Below, piece by piece: positions 15,025 to 23,206 of a stretch of DNA of 64,000 nt. The position numbers and the translations under genes were made by a program. Position 1 is the first letter of the stretch. The number at the start of each line of letters is the position of its first letter. The stretch lies in contig JACKFB010000007.1 of NCBI GenBank assembly GCA_020632695.1, forward strand, positions 213,218-277,217. The letters are read 5' to 3'. The notes below the pieces were generated by a model. That model was not told where the DNA came from. It saw only the letters and a program-made list of their open reading frames with translations, and searched no databases. This DNA is from Deltaproteobacteria bacterium. GTDB taxonomy: Bacteria; Myxococcota_A; UBA9042; PHBI01; JACKFB01.

Positions 15025-16416
15025 ATGGCCACACTTCAGGAGATCTTCAGCATCGGCAACGCCGGCATCAACGCCGGTCGCAGCCTCGCGTCGCTCGCCG
15101 CCTTCAACATCGCCAACGCGCAGACGCCGGGTTTCGCCCGCCGCGTGCCCAACTTCCAGGCGGGCGGTGCGGCCGGCCTCGGCGTCATCGTCGGACCGGC
15201 CCAGACCATCCGCAACACGGTGCTCGCCCGCAGCCTGATGAGCGGGCAATCCCGCCTGGGCTTCCACGAGGGTCAGCTCGCCGCGCTGCAGGTCGCCGAG
15301 ACCGCGCTCAACGACCTGGACGGCTCGGGCGTGAGCGTGGCGTTCACGGCGTTCACCCAGGCGCTGAAGGACCTCTCGGTCACGCCGGCCGGCTCGGCCG
15401 AGCGCCAGGGAGTCATCGGCGCCGCGAAGTCGCTGGCCACCGTGTTCGCGACCACGAGCGCCCAGCTCGGCGACGCGACCCGCGCCGCCCTCGGGCAGGC
15501 CCGGGACACCGCCGACGCGGTGAACACGGCGACGCAGCAGATCGCCGACCTGAACGCCCGCATCCGGAGCAACGTCGGCTCTTCCGAGGACCTCGTCGGG
15601 CTGGTCGACCAGCGGGAGGCGCTGTTGACCTCCCTGTCGAGCGATGTGGAGATCCAGGTGGTGCGTCAGGCCGACGGTGACGTCCGGGTGTTCACGGCCG
15701 GTGGCCGTCCCCTCGTGACCGGCGCCGGAGCCTCGACCCTCGAGGTCGCCACTACGGGCACGCCCCCCGACTACTCGATCGGCGTGTCCATCACCAAGCC
15801 CAGCGGTGAGACCGTGAGCAGCATCGCGCCGCTCGGCGGGCGGCTCGGTGGGCTCATCAACGCGAACAATGACCAGCTCGGCCCGGCCCAAGCGCGCCTC
15901 GACGAGATCGCCTTCGCCTACGTCCAGGCCTTCAACACCCAGCACCAGTCCGGCACCACGCCCGACGGCCAGCCGGGCGGGCCCTTCTTCACGCCGCTGA
16001 CCAGCGCCGTCGGCGCCGCCGGCAGGATCCAGGTGAGCGAGAGCATCGTCGCCGATCCCTCGCTCATCGCTACCGGCGGGGCGACCTCGTCCGGACCCAC
16101 CGACAACGCCAACGTCCTGGCGCTGCTGGGCATCCCCGACCAGGAAGGCGTGATGGCCGACGGCGCCTCGGTGCTACAGGCGTACGACACCCTGGTCTTC
16201 ACCATGGCCCGCAGCATCAACAACGCGGACACCGGCGCCGCCATCGAGGAAGCGTCGGTGAGCCAGGTCGAGTCCCTCATCGCGTCGGAGAGCGGCGTCA
16301 ACACCGACGACGAGCTGCAGCGGGTCGCCCAGGCGGAGGTGGCCCTGCAGGCGTCGGCGACCGTCGCCCAGCGGGCGGACGCGATGACCAGCGCCCTCCT
16401 CGACATGCTCGGTTGA
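15025..16416 (+). CDS. flgK: Hook-filament junction protein FlgK
   Basis: FlgK (HAP1) links hook and filament. The 463-residue protein has the N-terminal motif (FSIGNAGINAGRSLASLAAFNIANAQTPGFARR), the central FlgK helical domain (TATQQIADLNARIR, GLVDQREALLTSLSSDVEIQVV, FTAGGRPLVTG), the pattern LGGRLGGLINANNDQLGPAQARLDEIA, and a C-terminal heptad-rich DDELQRVAQAEVALQASATVAQRADAM. It is about 80 residues shorter than the enterobacterial protein, mainly in the variable outer domain. Confidence 0.95.
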   Translation: MATLQEIFSIGNAGINAGRSLASLAAFNIANAQTPGFARRVPNFQAGGAAGLGVIVGPAQTIRNTVLARSLMSGQSRLGFHEGQLAALQVAETALNDLDGSGVSVAFTAFTQALKDLSVTPAGSAERQGVIGAAKSLATVFATTSAQLGDATRAALGQARDTADAVNTATQQIADLNARIRSNVGSSEDLVGLVDQREALLTSLSSDVEIQVVRQADGDVRVFTAGGRPLVTGAGASTLEVATTGTPPDYSIGVSITKPSGETVSSIAPLGGRLGGLINANNDQLGPAQARLDEIAFAYVQAFNTQHQSGTTPDGQPGGPFFTPLTSAVGAAGRIQVSESIVADPSLIATGGATSSGPTDNANVLALLGIPDQEGVMADGASVLQAYDTLVFTMARSINNADTGAAIEEASVSQVESLIASESGVNTDDELQRVAQAEVALQASATVAQRADAMTSALLDMLG

Positions 16417-16468
16417 TGCCTGCCATGAACATGCCCGCGCCGAGTCCATCCGCACCCAGGCCCTGAGC

Positions 16469-17347
16469 ATGCGCGTCTCCGATTCCATGATCTTCACCTC
16501 GATTCAGCGCAACAGCTCCGCGGCGCAGACGCGGATGCTCGAGGCGGCGTCCCGGGCCAGCTCGCAGCGCGCCATCGAGAAGCCATCCGACGACCCGGCG
16601 CTGGCGGCCCGCGTGATGCGCGCCGACCGGATGCTGGCTTCGATGGAGTCCGCCGAGCGCTCACGCCAGACCGTGCGTACCGACCTGGAGCTGGGCGAGT
16701 CGGGGCTGCGCGCGGGCATCGACGTGCTCGGTTCCTCGCTCGAGCTCGCCATCCAGATGAGCAACGGCTCGCTCTCGGCGACGGATCGCGCCTCGGCGGC
16801 GCTCGCGGTCGACCAGCAGATCGAGGCGATGCGCCGGCTGGCCAACACGCAGCTCGAGGATGGCCGCTACCTCTACGGCGGCACACGGGACGGCTCCCAG
16901 CCCTACCCGGCAGCGGGCGGGTACCTGGGAGGCGACGCCGGCCGGATGATCGAGATCGCGCCCGGCGCCATGTTCGACGCGGCGATCGTCGGCGACCAGA
17001 GCTTCGGCGACTCCGACCAGGTCTTCAAGGTGCTCGAGGACTTCGCCACGGCGCTCCGGAACAACGATCTCGCAGGGATCCAGGCCTCCCAGGAGGCCGT
17101 GCAGGGGCAGCTCGACACCTTCGTGCCGCGCCTGACCGCGCTCGGGACCCGGATCCAGGTGCTCGACGCGATGGACACGCTGACCGCCAGCAACAAGCTG
17201 GCGCTCCAGACCCGCCGCGGCAGCATGATCGACGGCGACTTCGCCGCGCTGGTCACCGAGTTCACCGCGGCCACCAACACGATGCAGTCGGTCTCCGAGG
17301 TGAGTCGCCGCCTGATGTCGGCGGCGTTCGGTTCCTTCGCCGGCTGA
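16469..17347 (+). CDS. flgL: Hook-filament junction protein FlgL
   Basis: FlgL (HAP3) sits between FlgK and flagellin and resembles flagellin. The 292-residue protein has N-terminal MRVSDSMIFTSIQRNSSAAQTRMLEAASRASSQRAIEKPSDDPALAARVM, the FlgL signature. The middle has QLEDGRYLYGGTRDGSQPY, and the C-terminus resembles the flagellin D0/D1 coil (IDGDFAALVTEFTAATNTMQSVSEVSRRLMSAAF). Gene order flgM-N-K-L supports it. A PilZ gene follows after 138 bases. Confidence 0.95.
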   Translation: MRVSDSMIFTSIQRNSSAAQTRMLEAASRASSQRAIEKPSDDPALAARVMRADRMLASMESAERSRQTVRTDLELGESGLRAGIDVLGSSLELAIQMSNGSLSATDRASAALAVDQQIEAMRRLANTQLEDGRYLYGGTRDGSQPYPAAGGYLGGDAGRMIEIAPGAMFDAAIVGDQSFGDSDQVFKVLEDFATALRNNDLAGIQASQEAVQGQLDTFVPRLTALGTRIQVLDAMDTLTASNKLALQTRRGSMIDGDFAALVTEFTAATNTMQSVSEVSRRLMSAAFGSFAG

Positions 17348-17443
17348 GGGACGCGGGCAGGTCGTCCGGCCGCGCGCGCCATGCCCGGATGAGGGCCGGC
17401 GCGAGGCTCGGAGGGCGCTCTTTCTTGCGGGGCGGGTGGGGCG

Positions 17444-17459
17444 CGGCACAATCGCTGCG
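17444..17459 (+). promoter_or_regulatory. Weak sigma54-like element before the PilZ gene
   Basis: CGGCAC-N5-CTGCG keeps the essential GG and GC ten bases apart but deviates at the flanking positions. It lies 27 bases upstream of the PilZ ATG, leaving little room for a leader. It is listed only because the other sigma54 promoters in this window have the same layout. Confidence 0.25.
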
Positions 17460-17485
17460 GCCGTGCCCAGACTCCCGGAGACCCG

Positions 17486-18223
17486 ATGACCCAAGCCGAT
17501 CGCGACCCTCCCGCCATCGAGGCGGAGGTTGAGCTGCCTGACGGTCGCCGCTTCCATGCGCGCATGGTCGACCTGGGCGAGCGCAGCATCGCCGTCGCAG
17601 CGCCGCGCCGCTCGGTGCCCGAGCTCGACGGCGGTGACCGTCTGAGCGTCACCATCCGCTCGCCGGCGTTGTCCGGGCCGGTGCACGCCCGGGCACACGT
17701 CGAGCGCGTCCTCGAGGAGGGCCCGCAGACGCGGGTCACGCTCCACTTCGCGGAGGTCGGCGAGTTCCAGGCCCTGCTCGACGCGGGCATCGGCTCGGTC
17801 TTCAACCGTCGCTTCGCCTACCGCGTGCAGCCGGCCGACGGCGAACCCATCGCGATGGTCGTGCACCCCACACCGGACGAGCCGGTGGCGGTCGCGCTCC
17901 AGACCGACGGCGATCTCCCGCCGCTCGTCGGTACGGTCGAGGACATCTCGGTCACGGGCGTGGGCTTCGTCCTGCCCGAGGCCACCGCCGGGGTGGTGCG
18001 GGTCGGCTCGCGGGTCACCCTCGCGCTCGAGCTGCCTCCTTATAAGGAAGTCGCACGGGTCGCCGGCCTGGTGCGCTACCGGGCACCGTGGAACGAGGGT
18101 CAGCGCATCGGCGTGGACTACGACCGGGGCTCCGCGCTCTTCGAGGCGGCCAGCGAGTCGATCACCACCTATGTGATGCGCCGGCAGCGCGAGCTGCTGC
18201 GGGCCAAGCACACCGCTAATTGA
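17486..18223 (+). CDS. PilZ-domain protein, YcgR-like c-di-GMP effector candidate
   Basis: Likely a cytoplasmic cyclic-di-GMP receptor acting on motility. The 245-residue protein has an N-terminal beta-rich half (residues 1-100) resembling a degenerate YcgR-N/PilZ fold and a C-terminal PilZ domain with an RRFAYRV box (about 112-118, for the RxxxR motif) and DISVTGVGF (about 153-161, for the D/NxSxxG motif). Position between flgL and flagellin suggests a flagellar brake role like YcgR, which is inference from context. An ATG follows GGAGACCC. The stop is 18 bases before the flagellin promoter. Confidence 0.8.
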   Translation: MTQADRDPPAIEAEVELPDGRRFHARMVDLGERSIAVAAPRRSVPELDGGDRLSVTIRSPALSGPVHARAHVERVLEEGPQTRVTLHFAEVGEFQALLDAGIGSVFNRRFAYRVQPADGEPIAMVVHPTPDEPVAVALQTDGDLPPLVGTVEDISVTGVGFVLPEATAGVVRVGSRVTLALELPPYKEVARVAGLVRYRAPWNEGQRIGVDYDRGSALFEAASESITTYVMRRQRELLRAKHTAN

Positions 18224-18241
18224 ACAGTTGTTTCGCGTCGC

Positions 18242-18270
18242 TTTAAGCAAGTGACGAGCGCTCACGATGT
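18242..18270 (+). promoter_or_regulatory. sigma28 promoter of flagellin
   Basis: TTTAAG (18242-18247), exactly 15 bases, then CACGATGT (18263-18270), followed by AGGGG. This is the same element found upstream of flgM (identical -35 hexamer, same spacing, CGATGT core). Expected start is near 18277, giving an unusually long leader of roughly 90 bases before the flagellin ATG. Confidence 0.8.
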
Positions 18271-18283
18271 AGGGGGTGAGCGG

Positions 18284-18360
18284 AGACGACAGCCCCTCGG
18301 GGAGAGGGGTCGCAAGTCAGCCGCTGACTTCCCGTGAGCGCCGGTTGAGCCGGTGCAGGA
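18284..18360 (+). promoter_or_regulatory. Structured flagellin 5' leader
   Basis: The flagellin leader contains three nested inverted repeats: CCCCTC near 18293 with GAGGGG near 18304, the near-perfect AAGTCAGC-C-GCTGACTT (18314-18330), and CCGG-TTGA-CCGG-type pairing just upstream of the AGGAG ribosome-binding site at 18356-18360. These could form hairpins controlling translation or mRNA stability. No known riboswitch class is recognised. Confidence 0.4.
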
Positions 18361-18369
18361 GTGAAGAAA

Positions 18370-19212
18370 ATGGCTCAGCCACTTGCAATCCTGACGAACG
18401 TCGGGTCGCTCTCGGCCCAGAACAACCTCGCCGGCACCAGCGCGATGATGTCCAAGTCCATCGCCCGCTTGTCCTCGGGGCTGCGGGTCCAGTCGGCCGC
18501 CGATGACGCCGCCGGCATGGCGGTCAGCGAGAACATGCGCGCCCAGCTCCGCGGCTTCCAGCAGGCGCTGCGGAACGCGAACGACGGCGTGTCGGTCCTC
18601 CAGACCGGTGAGTCCGGGTACCAGTCCGTCTCCGACATGCTGGTGCGTATGCGCGAGCTGGCGGTCCAGGCTGCCACCGACGCCCTGTCCGACTCCGAGC
18701 GAGGGTTCCTCAACACGGAGTTCCAGGACCTGGTCCAGGAGATCGACCGCGTGTCCAACACGGTCGAGTACAACGGGATCCACCTCCTCGACGGCACCGC
18801 GGGCGACGGCGCGGGCAACATGACCTTCCAGGTCGGCACCCGCAACTCGGCCAACGACCGCATCACCATCCTGCTGGGTGACGTGGACTCCACCGCCCTC
18901 GCCGTGAACTCGGCGTCGGTGGACACGCTGACCAACTCGCAGAGCGCCATCGACTCCATCGACGGAGCGCTGGACACCCTGGCGAACTACCGCTCCGACC
19001 TGGGCGCGGCCATCAACCACCTGACCCAGGCCTCGACGCACCTCGGCCGCACGGTCGAGAACTACGGCGCGGCGGTCGGCCAGATCCGCGACACCGACGT
19101 CGCCTCCGAGAGCGCGAACTTCGCGCGCGCCCAGGTGCTGCAGCAGGCCGGTGTGTCGGTCCTCGCGCAGGCCAACTCGATCCCGGCGCTCGCCCTCCGT
19201 CTGCTGGGCTAG
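18370..19212 (+). CDS. fliC: Flagellin (filament subunit)
   Basis: Flagellin polymerises to form the filament. The ATG at 18370 has AGGAG nine bases upstream; a GTG at 18361 is too close to that site. The 280-residue protein has a complete N-terminal D0/D1 region (LAILTNVGSLSAQNNLAGTSAMM, SSGLRVQSAADDAAGMAVSENM, NDGVSVLQTGESGYQSVSDMLVRMRELAVQAATD, TEFQDLVQEIDR) and a C-terminal D1/D0 (AAINHLTQASTHLGRTVENYGAA, RDTDVASESANFARAQVLQQAGVSVLAQAN). The surface D2/D3 region is nearly absent, giving a minimal flagellin. Expression is likely FliA-dependent from the promoter at 18242. Confidence 0.97.
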   Translation: MAQPLAILTNVGSLSAQNNLAGTSAMMSKSIARLSSGLRVQSAADDAAGMAVSENMRAQLRGFQQALRNANDGVSVLQTGESGYQSVSDMLVRMRELAVQAATDALSDSERGFLNTEFQDLVQEIDRVSNTVEYNGIHLLDGTAGDGAGNMTFQVGTRNSANDRITILLGDVDSTALAVNSASVDTLTNSQSAIDSIDGALDTLANYRSDLGAAINHLTQASTHLGRTVENYGAAVGQIRDTDVASESANFARAQVLQQAGVSVLAQANSIPALALRLLG

Positions 19213-19236
19213 TCGTCTTCGCACGAGGTCGGCTGA

Positions 19237-19268
19237 GGAGCCCCTCCGGCAAGCGCCGGGGGGGCTCC
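19237..19268 (+). terminator. Hairpin after flagellin
   Basis: A 14-bp stem (GGAGCCCCTCCGGC pairing with GCCGGGGGGGCTCC, one U-G pair) closes a 4-base loop (AAGC) 24 bases after the flagellin stop. There is no U tract, so it may act as a Rho-independent-like terminator, a processing barrier that stabilises abundant flagellin mRNA, or an attenuator of read-through into fliD. Confidence 0.7.
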
Positions 19269-19308
19269 CCAGCCCGCCGCGTCGGCACTTCGAGAAGGGG
19301 TACGCATC

Positions 19309-20643
19309 ATGTTCAACATTCTCGGCCTGGCCTCCGGTGTCGACTCGGGCGCGATCATCGACGCCCTGCTCGCCGCCAGGCGCGTCCCCATCGACTCGCT
19401 CCAGAACTCGCGCTCCCAGGTCCAGACCAAGATCTCGAAGCTCGGCAACGTCACCTCCAAGCTCGCGACGCTCAAGACCGCGATGGAGACGCTGGGCAGC
19501 CGCAACGACATCCTCTCGCTGACCGCCAACTCGTCCAACGCCGACCTGGTGTCGGCGAGCGCTGACTCCAGCGCCGCCTCGGCCTCCTACGCGATCGAGG
19601 TCACGGCGCTGGCCCGAGGCGAGAAGAACCGCTCGGCGGTGTTCGACTCGCGCGACGCCGAGGTCACCGCCGGCACGATGTCCATCTCGGTCAACGGCGG
19701 CACCGCGGTCGACGTCACCATCGAGGAAGGCGACACGCTGACGCAGGTCGCCGACAAGATCACGTCGGCGTCGGCCGGTGTGGACGCGACGATCATCCAT
19801 GACGGGTCTGGGGGCTACTACCTCCAGGTCACGCAGCGCGGCTCGGGCTACACCACCGCCAACGCCAGCGACGCCGTGTCGTTGACCGAGACGTCGACGG
19901 GCGCGAGCGGGCAGGCGCTGGGGCTCACCGAGATCTCGACGGCCCAGAACGCCGCCTTCACGGTGGACGGCCTGGCGGTCACGTCGCAGACCAACAAGGT
20001 GACCGACGCCATCCGCGGCGTCACCCTCGAGCTCTTCGAGACCGGCACCATCACGCTGGATGTCTCCAACGACCGCGCCGGTACCAAGGAGAACATCAAG
20101 TCCTTCGTCGACGCCTACAACGACGTCATCGGGATGCTGCGCGACGAGCTGGCCGTGGACGAGGACACCAACCGGGCCACCTCGCTGGCCAGCGTCTCCG
20201 CGGTGCGCGGCCTCCGCTCGGACTTCGTGAGCATCATCTCGGGCGCGGTCACTGGCGCGTCGGGAGCCTACTCGTCGCTCGCCCAGCTCGGCATCCGCAC
20301 CGACGGGACCGGCAAGCTGGCGATCAACGACGGCGTGCTCGACGCCGCCCTGGACGCCGACCCCGACGCGGTCGCCGACCTCTTCGTCCAGCAGGACACC
20401 GGGCTCGCCGCGGCGCTCACCAAGAAGATCGACCTCTACACGGACACCTCGACGGGCCTCTTCACGCTCCAGAAGAAGTCCTTCAACTCGCAGATCGACC
20501 GCATCGACGACCAGATCACCACCCTCGAGGGGCGGCTGGAGCAGATGAACACGCGGCTCGTGGCCCAGTACACGGCCCTCGAGACCGCCACCGCCTCGAT
20601 CCAGTCGCAGGGCAACGCGCTGGCGGGGCTCCTGAACTTCTGA
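19309..20643 (+). CDS. fliD: Filament cap protein FliD
   Basis: FliD (HAP2) caps the filament and folds flagellin as it emerges. The 444-residue protein has the N-terminal signature ILGLASGVDSGAIIDALLAARRVPIDSLQNSRSQV, a middle domain with SISVNGGTAVDVTIEEGDTLTQVADKI and AFTVDGLAVTSQTNKVTDAIRGVTLEL, KSFVDAYNDVIGMLRDEL, and a helical C-terminus (NSQIDRIDDQITTLEGRLEQMNTRLVAQYTALE). It lies downstream of the flagellin hairpin and upstream of fliS, the usual order. Confidence 0.96.
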   Translation: MFNILGLASGVDSGAIIDALLAARRVPIDSLQNSRSQVQTKISKLGNVTSKLATLKTAMETLGSRNDILSLTANSSNADLVSASADSSAASASYAIEVTALARGEKNRSAVFDSRDAEVTAGTMSISVNGGTAVDVTIEEGDTLTQVADKITSASAGVDATIIHDGSGGYYLQVTQRGSGYTTANASDAVSLTETSTGASGQALGLTEISTAQNAAFTVDGLAVTSQTNKVTDAIRGVTLELFETGTITLDVSNDRAGTKENIKSFVDAYNDVIGMLRDELAVDEDTNRATSLASVSAVRGLRSDFVSIISGAVTGASGAYSSLAQLGIRTDGTGKLAINDGVLDAALDADPDAVADLFVQQDTGLAAALTKKIDLYTDTSTGLFTLQKKSFNSQIDRIDDQITTLEGRLEQMNTRLVAQYTALETATASIQSQGNALAGLLNF

Positions 20644-20680
20644 GCGCGCTCGCGCCATCCGGCATCGCAGGGGAGATGAG

Positions 20681-21094
20681 ATGAACGCACGTGACACGTA
20701 CAGGCGGCAGCGGCTCGAGAACGCCGATCCCGGAGAGCTCATCGTCATGCTCTACGACGGCATCCTCCGCTTCATGGAGGAGGCCGCCCGAGCGCTGAGC
20801 GCCGGAGACCCGAAGGGTACCGGCGAGAAGCTCGGCCGGGCGCTGGATATCGTGGCCTACCTCCAGTCCACGCTGCGCGCGAGCGTCGCACCGGAGCTGG
20901 TGAAGAGCCTGGACAACACCTACTTCGCCTGGTCGATGCTGATGCTGCGCGCCCAGGCCGAGCGCGACGTGACCATCCTCGAGCGGGTGCGCACGCAGGT
21001 GGACGAGATGCGTGAGACCTGGGTCGAGGCCATCCTCAAGGCGCGCGCCGAGAAGCAGGGGTCCTCCCCGCAGGCGGCCGGGGGTGTGCGATGA
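20681..21094 (+). CDS. fliS: Flagellin export chaperone FliS
   Basis: FliS binds the C-terminus of flagellin and prevents premature polymerisation. The 137-residue all-helical protein shows family sequence YRRQRLENADPGELIVMLYDGILRFMEEAARAL, KLGRALDIVAYLQSTLR and NTYFAWSMLMLRAQAERD. It ends with a four-base ATGA overlap with the next gene, the standard fliD-fliS-fliT layout. Confidence 0.95.
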   Translation: MNARDTYRRQRLENADPGELIVMLYDGILRFMEEAARALSAGDPKGTGEKLGRALDIVAYLQSTLRASVAPELVKSLDNTYFAWSMLMLRAQAERDVTILERVRTQVDEMRETWVEAILKARAEKQGSSPQAAGGVR

Positions 21095-21417
21095 ACGCGC
21101 TGCATGCACTGGGTCCGGTCGCCGAGACGCGGGCCGCCATCGACGAGCTGCACGCGTTCTACGAGCGCTTCGAGTCGGCCATCCTCGACGCGGACGTCGA
21201 GCGCGTGACCGAGCTGGTGGGCGCGCGCGAGGAGGCCATCGACCGCCTGCGGCGCGCGGTGGCGCAGTCGCCGCCGGCCCAGGGAGAGTCGGAGTCCATC
21301 CGCGAGCGAGAGCACCGTCTGCAGGAGCGCATGGTGGCGTTTCGCGACGAGCTGCGCGGAAACCTGGGCCAGATGAGCGCTCGCGCGCGGGCGCTGAGGC
21401 GGTACGCCCAGCGCTGA
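21091..21417 (+). CDS. FliT-like small helical flagellar chaperone
   Basis: A 108-residue, highly charged helical protein whose start overlaps fliS by four bases (ATGA). Position and size match FliT, the export chaperone for FliD and FliI/FliJ regulator, but primary sequence conservation in FliT is very low and no motif decides the matter. Helical segments with ELHAFYERFESAILDADVERVTELVGAREEAIDRL resemble FliT/FlgN-type helical bundles. A strong inverted repeat follows within five bases of the stop. Confidence 0.6.
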   Translation: MNALHALGPVAETRAAIDELHAFYERFESAILDADVERVTELVGAREEAIDRLRRAVAQSPPAQGESESIREREHRLQERMVAFRDELRGNLGQMSARARALRRYAQR

Positions 21418-21421
21418 GCGC

Positions 21422-21446
21422 GCGGCGCCTGACGGGCGGGCGCCGC
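21422..21446. terminator. Bidirectional hairpin between convergent flagellar operons
   Basis: GCGGCGCC, a 9-base loop, then GGCGCCGC form a perfect 8-bp stem immediately after the fliT-like stop and 80 bases before the end of the leftward operon ending in motB. It may terminate either strand. There is no U tract. Confidence 0.55.
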
Positions 21447-21526
21447 CGGAACCCCGGTCGGCAGCCCGAGCACCCGGGCGGGCTCCGACCCGTCGCTGGC
21501 GTGGCAGCGGCCGGCCTGCGCCGGGC

Positions 21527-22303
21527 TCACTCGGGCTGAGCCCGGAGCCGCGGCGGCGCCAGGATGATGTCGACCCGCCGGTTTCGCGCCCGCGACTCGG
21601 CGTCCTCGTTCGGCACCAGGGGGCGGGTGTCGGCGTAGCCCTGGGCCACGACGCGACGCGGGTCGATGTACTCGTCGTCGGCCTCGGGCGAGAGCAGCAC
21701 GTGGACGACCGACGACGCACGAGCGGCCGAGAGATCCCAGTTCGAGCGGAAGCGCGCGGTCGCGATGGGCACGTCGTCGGTGTGGCCGGCGACCACGATG
21801 CTGCCGGGGATCTCGGCCAGCTCGCCGCGGATCTTGCCCAGGATGGGCAAGAACGAGTCGTCGAGCGCGGCGCTTCCCGAGGGAAACACCCCCTGCTCCG
21901 GCAGGCGGATGATGATGCGGTCGGGCAGCACCTCGATCTCGAGGCGCTTGTCCTCGAGCTCTTCGGCGAAGCGCTGGCGGATGAGCAAGGCCTCAGGGCT
22001 GAGCTTCTCCAGGTCGTGCTCCACCTCGACGGTGCCGACCTCCTTCTGCTCCTTGGGCTCCTCCACGCCGCGCAGATCGGCCTGCTCCGAGGGCGGCCCC
22101 TCGGGCAGCGTCACCTCGAAGCTGTCGGTCTTCACCCCGAGGGCCTTCTTCATGGAGCCCGACACGGCCTTGTACTTCACGACGTCCATCTCGCTGAACG
22201 CCAGCAACAGGACGAAGAAGCTCATCAGCAGGGTCGCCATGTCGGCGAAGGTCGCCATCCACGCCGGCGCTCCAACGGGCTGAGGCTTCTTGCGCTTCGC
22301 CAT
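21527..22303 (-). CDS. motB: Flagellar stator protein MotB (PomB-like)
   Basis: MotB is the peptidoglycan-binding stator subunit. The 258-residue protein has one N-terminal membrane helix (about residues 15-38, WMATFADMATLLMSFFVLLLAF) containing the ion-binding Asp (FADMATL), a plug and linker region, and a C-terminal OmpA-like domain (GSIVVAGHTDDVPIATARFRSNWDLSAARASSVVHVLL, then NRRVDIIL). It lies 8 bases after motA. The companion MotA is PomA-like, so sodium coupling is possible but not proven. Confidence 0.93.
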   Translation of the reverse strand: MAKRKKPQPVGAPAWMATFADMATLLMSFFVLLLAFSEMDVVKYKAVSGSMKKALGVKTDSFEVTLPEGPPSEQADLRGVEEPKEQKEVGTVEVEHDLEKLSPEALLIRQRFAEELEDKRLEIEVLPDRIIIRLPEQGVFPSGSAALDDSFLPILGKIRGELAEIPGSIVVAGHTDDVPIATARFRSNWDLSAARASSVVHVLLSPEADDEYIDPRRVVAQGYADTRPLVPNEDAESRARNRRVDIILAPPRLRAQPE

Positions 22304-22311
22304 CTCCGCGC

Positions 22312-23073
22312 CTACCCCTCGGTCTTTTCGGCCTGCATCGAGCCGGGCAGGAAGGACATCAGGAGCTCCTCCATCAGTCGCGGGTTCCGGCCCTCCTGGA
22401 TGGACGCGATGCTCTCGATGATGAGGGTCTTGTTCAGCGCCTCCTCCTGGGTGCGCACGCTGAGCTTGTCGGCGATGGGGAGCGCCATCAGGTTGGCGAT
22501 GGCCGAACCGTAGAAGGTCGTGAGCAGGGCGACGGCCATGGCGGGGCCGATGGCCTTGGGATCGTCCATGTTGGCGAGCATCTGGACCAGGCCGATGAGC
22601 GTCCCCAGCATGCCCATCGCGGGTCCGGCCTCACCCACCGCCTTGAAGATGGCCTGACCGCTCTCGTGACGCTCGACGGTCTTCTCCATGTCCTCGGTCA
22701 GGAGCTTGCGCACGAACTCGGGCTCGAGGCCATCGACGCAGAGCCGGAGCCCCTTGGCGAGGAACGGGTTGTCGACCTTCTGGCTCTCGAGCGCGAGCAG
22801 GCCTTCGCGGCGCACGATGGCGGCCAGCTCGACCGACTGCTTGATGATGGTCAGGGGCGACTCCACCCGGAAGCGGAACGCCTTGAGCGCCACCCGGAAG
22901 GCCCCGAAGCAGGTCTTGAGCGGAAACCGGATCAGCGTCGCGGCGATGGTGCCCCCGCCCACGATGAGACAGGAGGCCAGGTCGACGAAGAGTCCGGGAC
23001 TGCCACCGGTGAGGATGGCCGCCACCATGACGCCGACGCCGCCGATGAGTCCGATGAGGGTAGCCAGATCCAC
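22312..23073 (-). CDS. motA: Flagellar stator protein MotA (PomA-like)
   Basis: MotA forms the pentamer that surrounds MotB and contacts FliG. The 253-residue protein begins at a GTG, has helices at about 1-25, 30-50, 145-170 and 180-200, and carries the PomA/MotP subgroup signatures AMGMLGTLIGLVQMLANMDDPKAIGPAMAVALLTTFYG. Charged residues in the cytoplasmic loop (RKLLTEDMEKTVERHESGQ) match the FliG-contact region. It is followed by motB after 8 bases and preceded by flgE with a 133-base gap that may hold its own promoter, none of which I could identify. Confidence 0.95.
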   Translation of the reverse strand: MDLATLIGLIGGVGVMVAAILTGGSPGLFVDLASCLIVGGGTIAATLIRFPLKTCFGAFRVALKAFRFRVESPLTIIKQSVELAAIVRREGLLALESQKVDNPFLAKGLRLCVDGLEPEFVRKLLTEDMEKTVERHESGQAIFKAVGEAGPAMGMLGTLIGLVQMLANMDDPKAIGPAMAVALLTTFYGSAIANLMALPIADKLSVRTQEEALNKTLIIESIASIQEGRNPRLMEELLMSFLPGSMQAEKTEG

Positions 23074-23206
23074 TCGCCGCGCCTCCGCCTTGCCTCGGAT
23101 CAGCCCGGCGCGACCACAGCTCGCCCGGCGCCGCCATGCTAGGAGCGGCGCCGGACGTTGACCATTTTCTGCAGACGCGCCGCCTCACGCGCCAGCAGCC
23201 GCCGGC

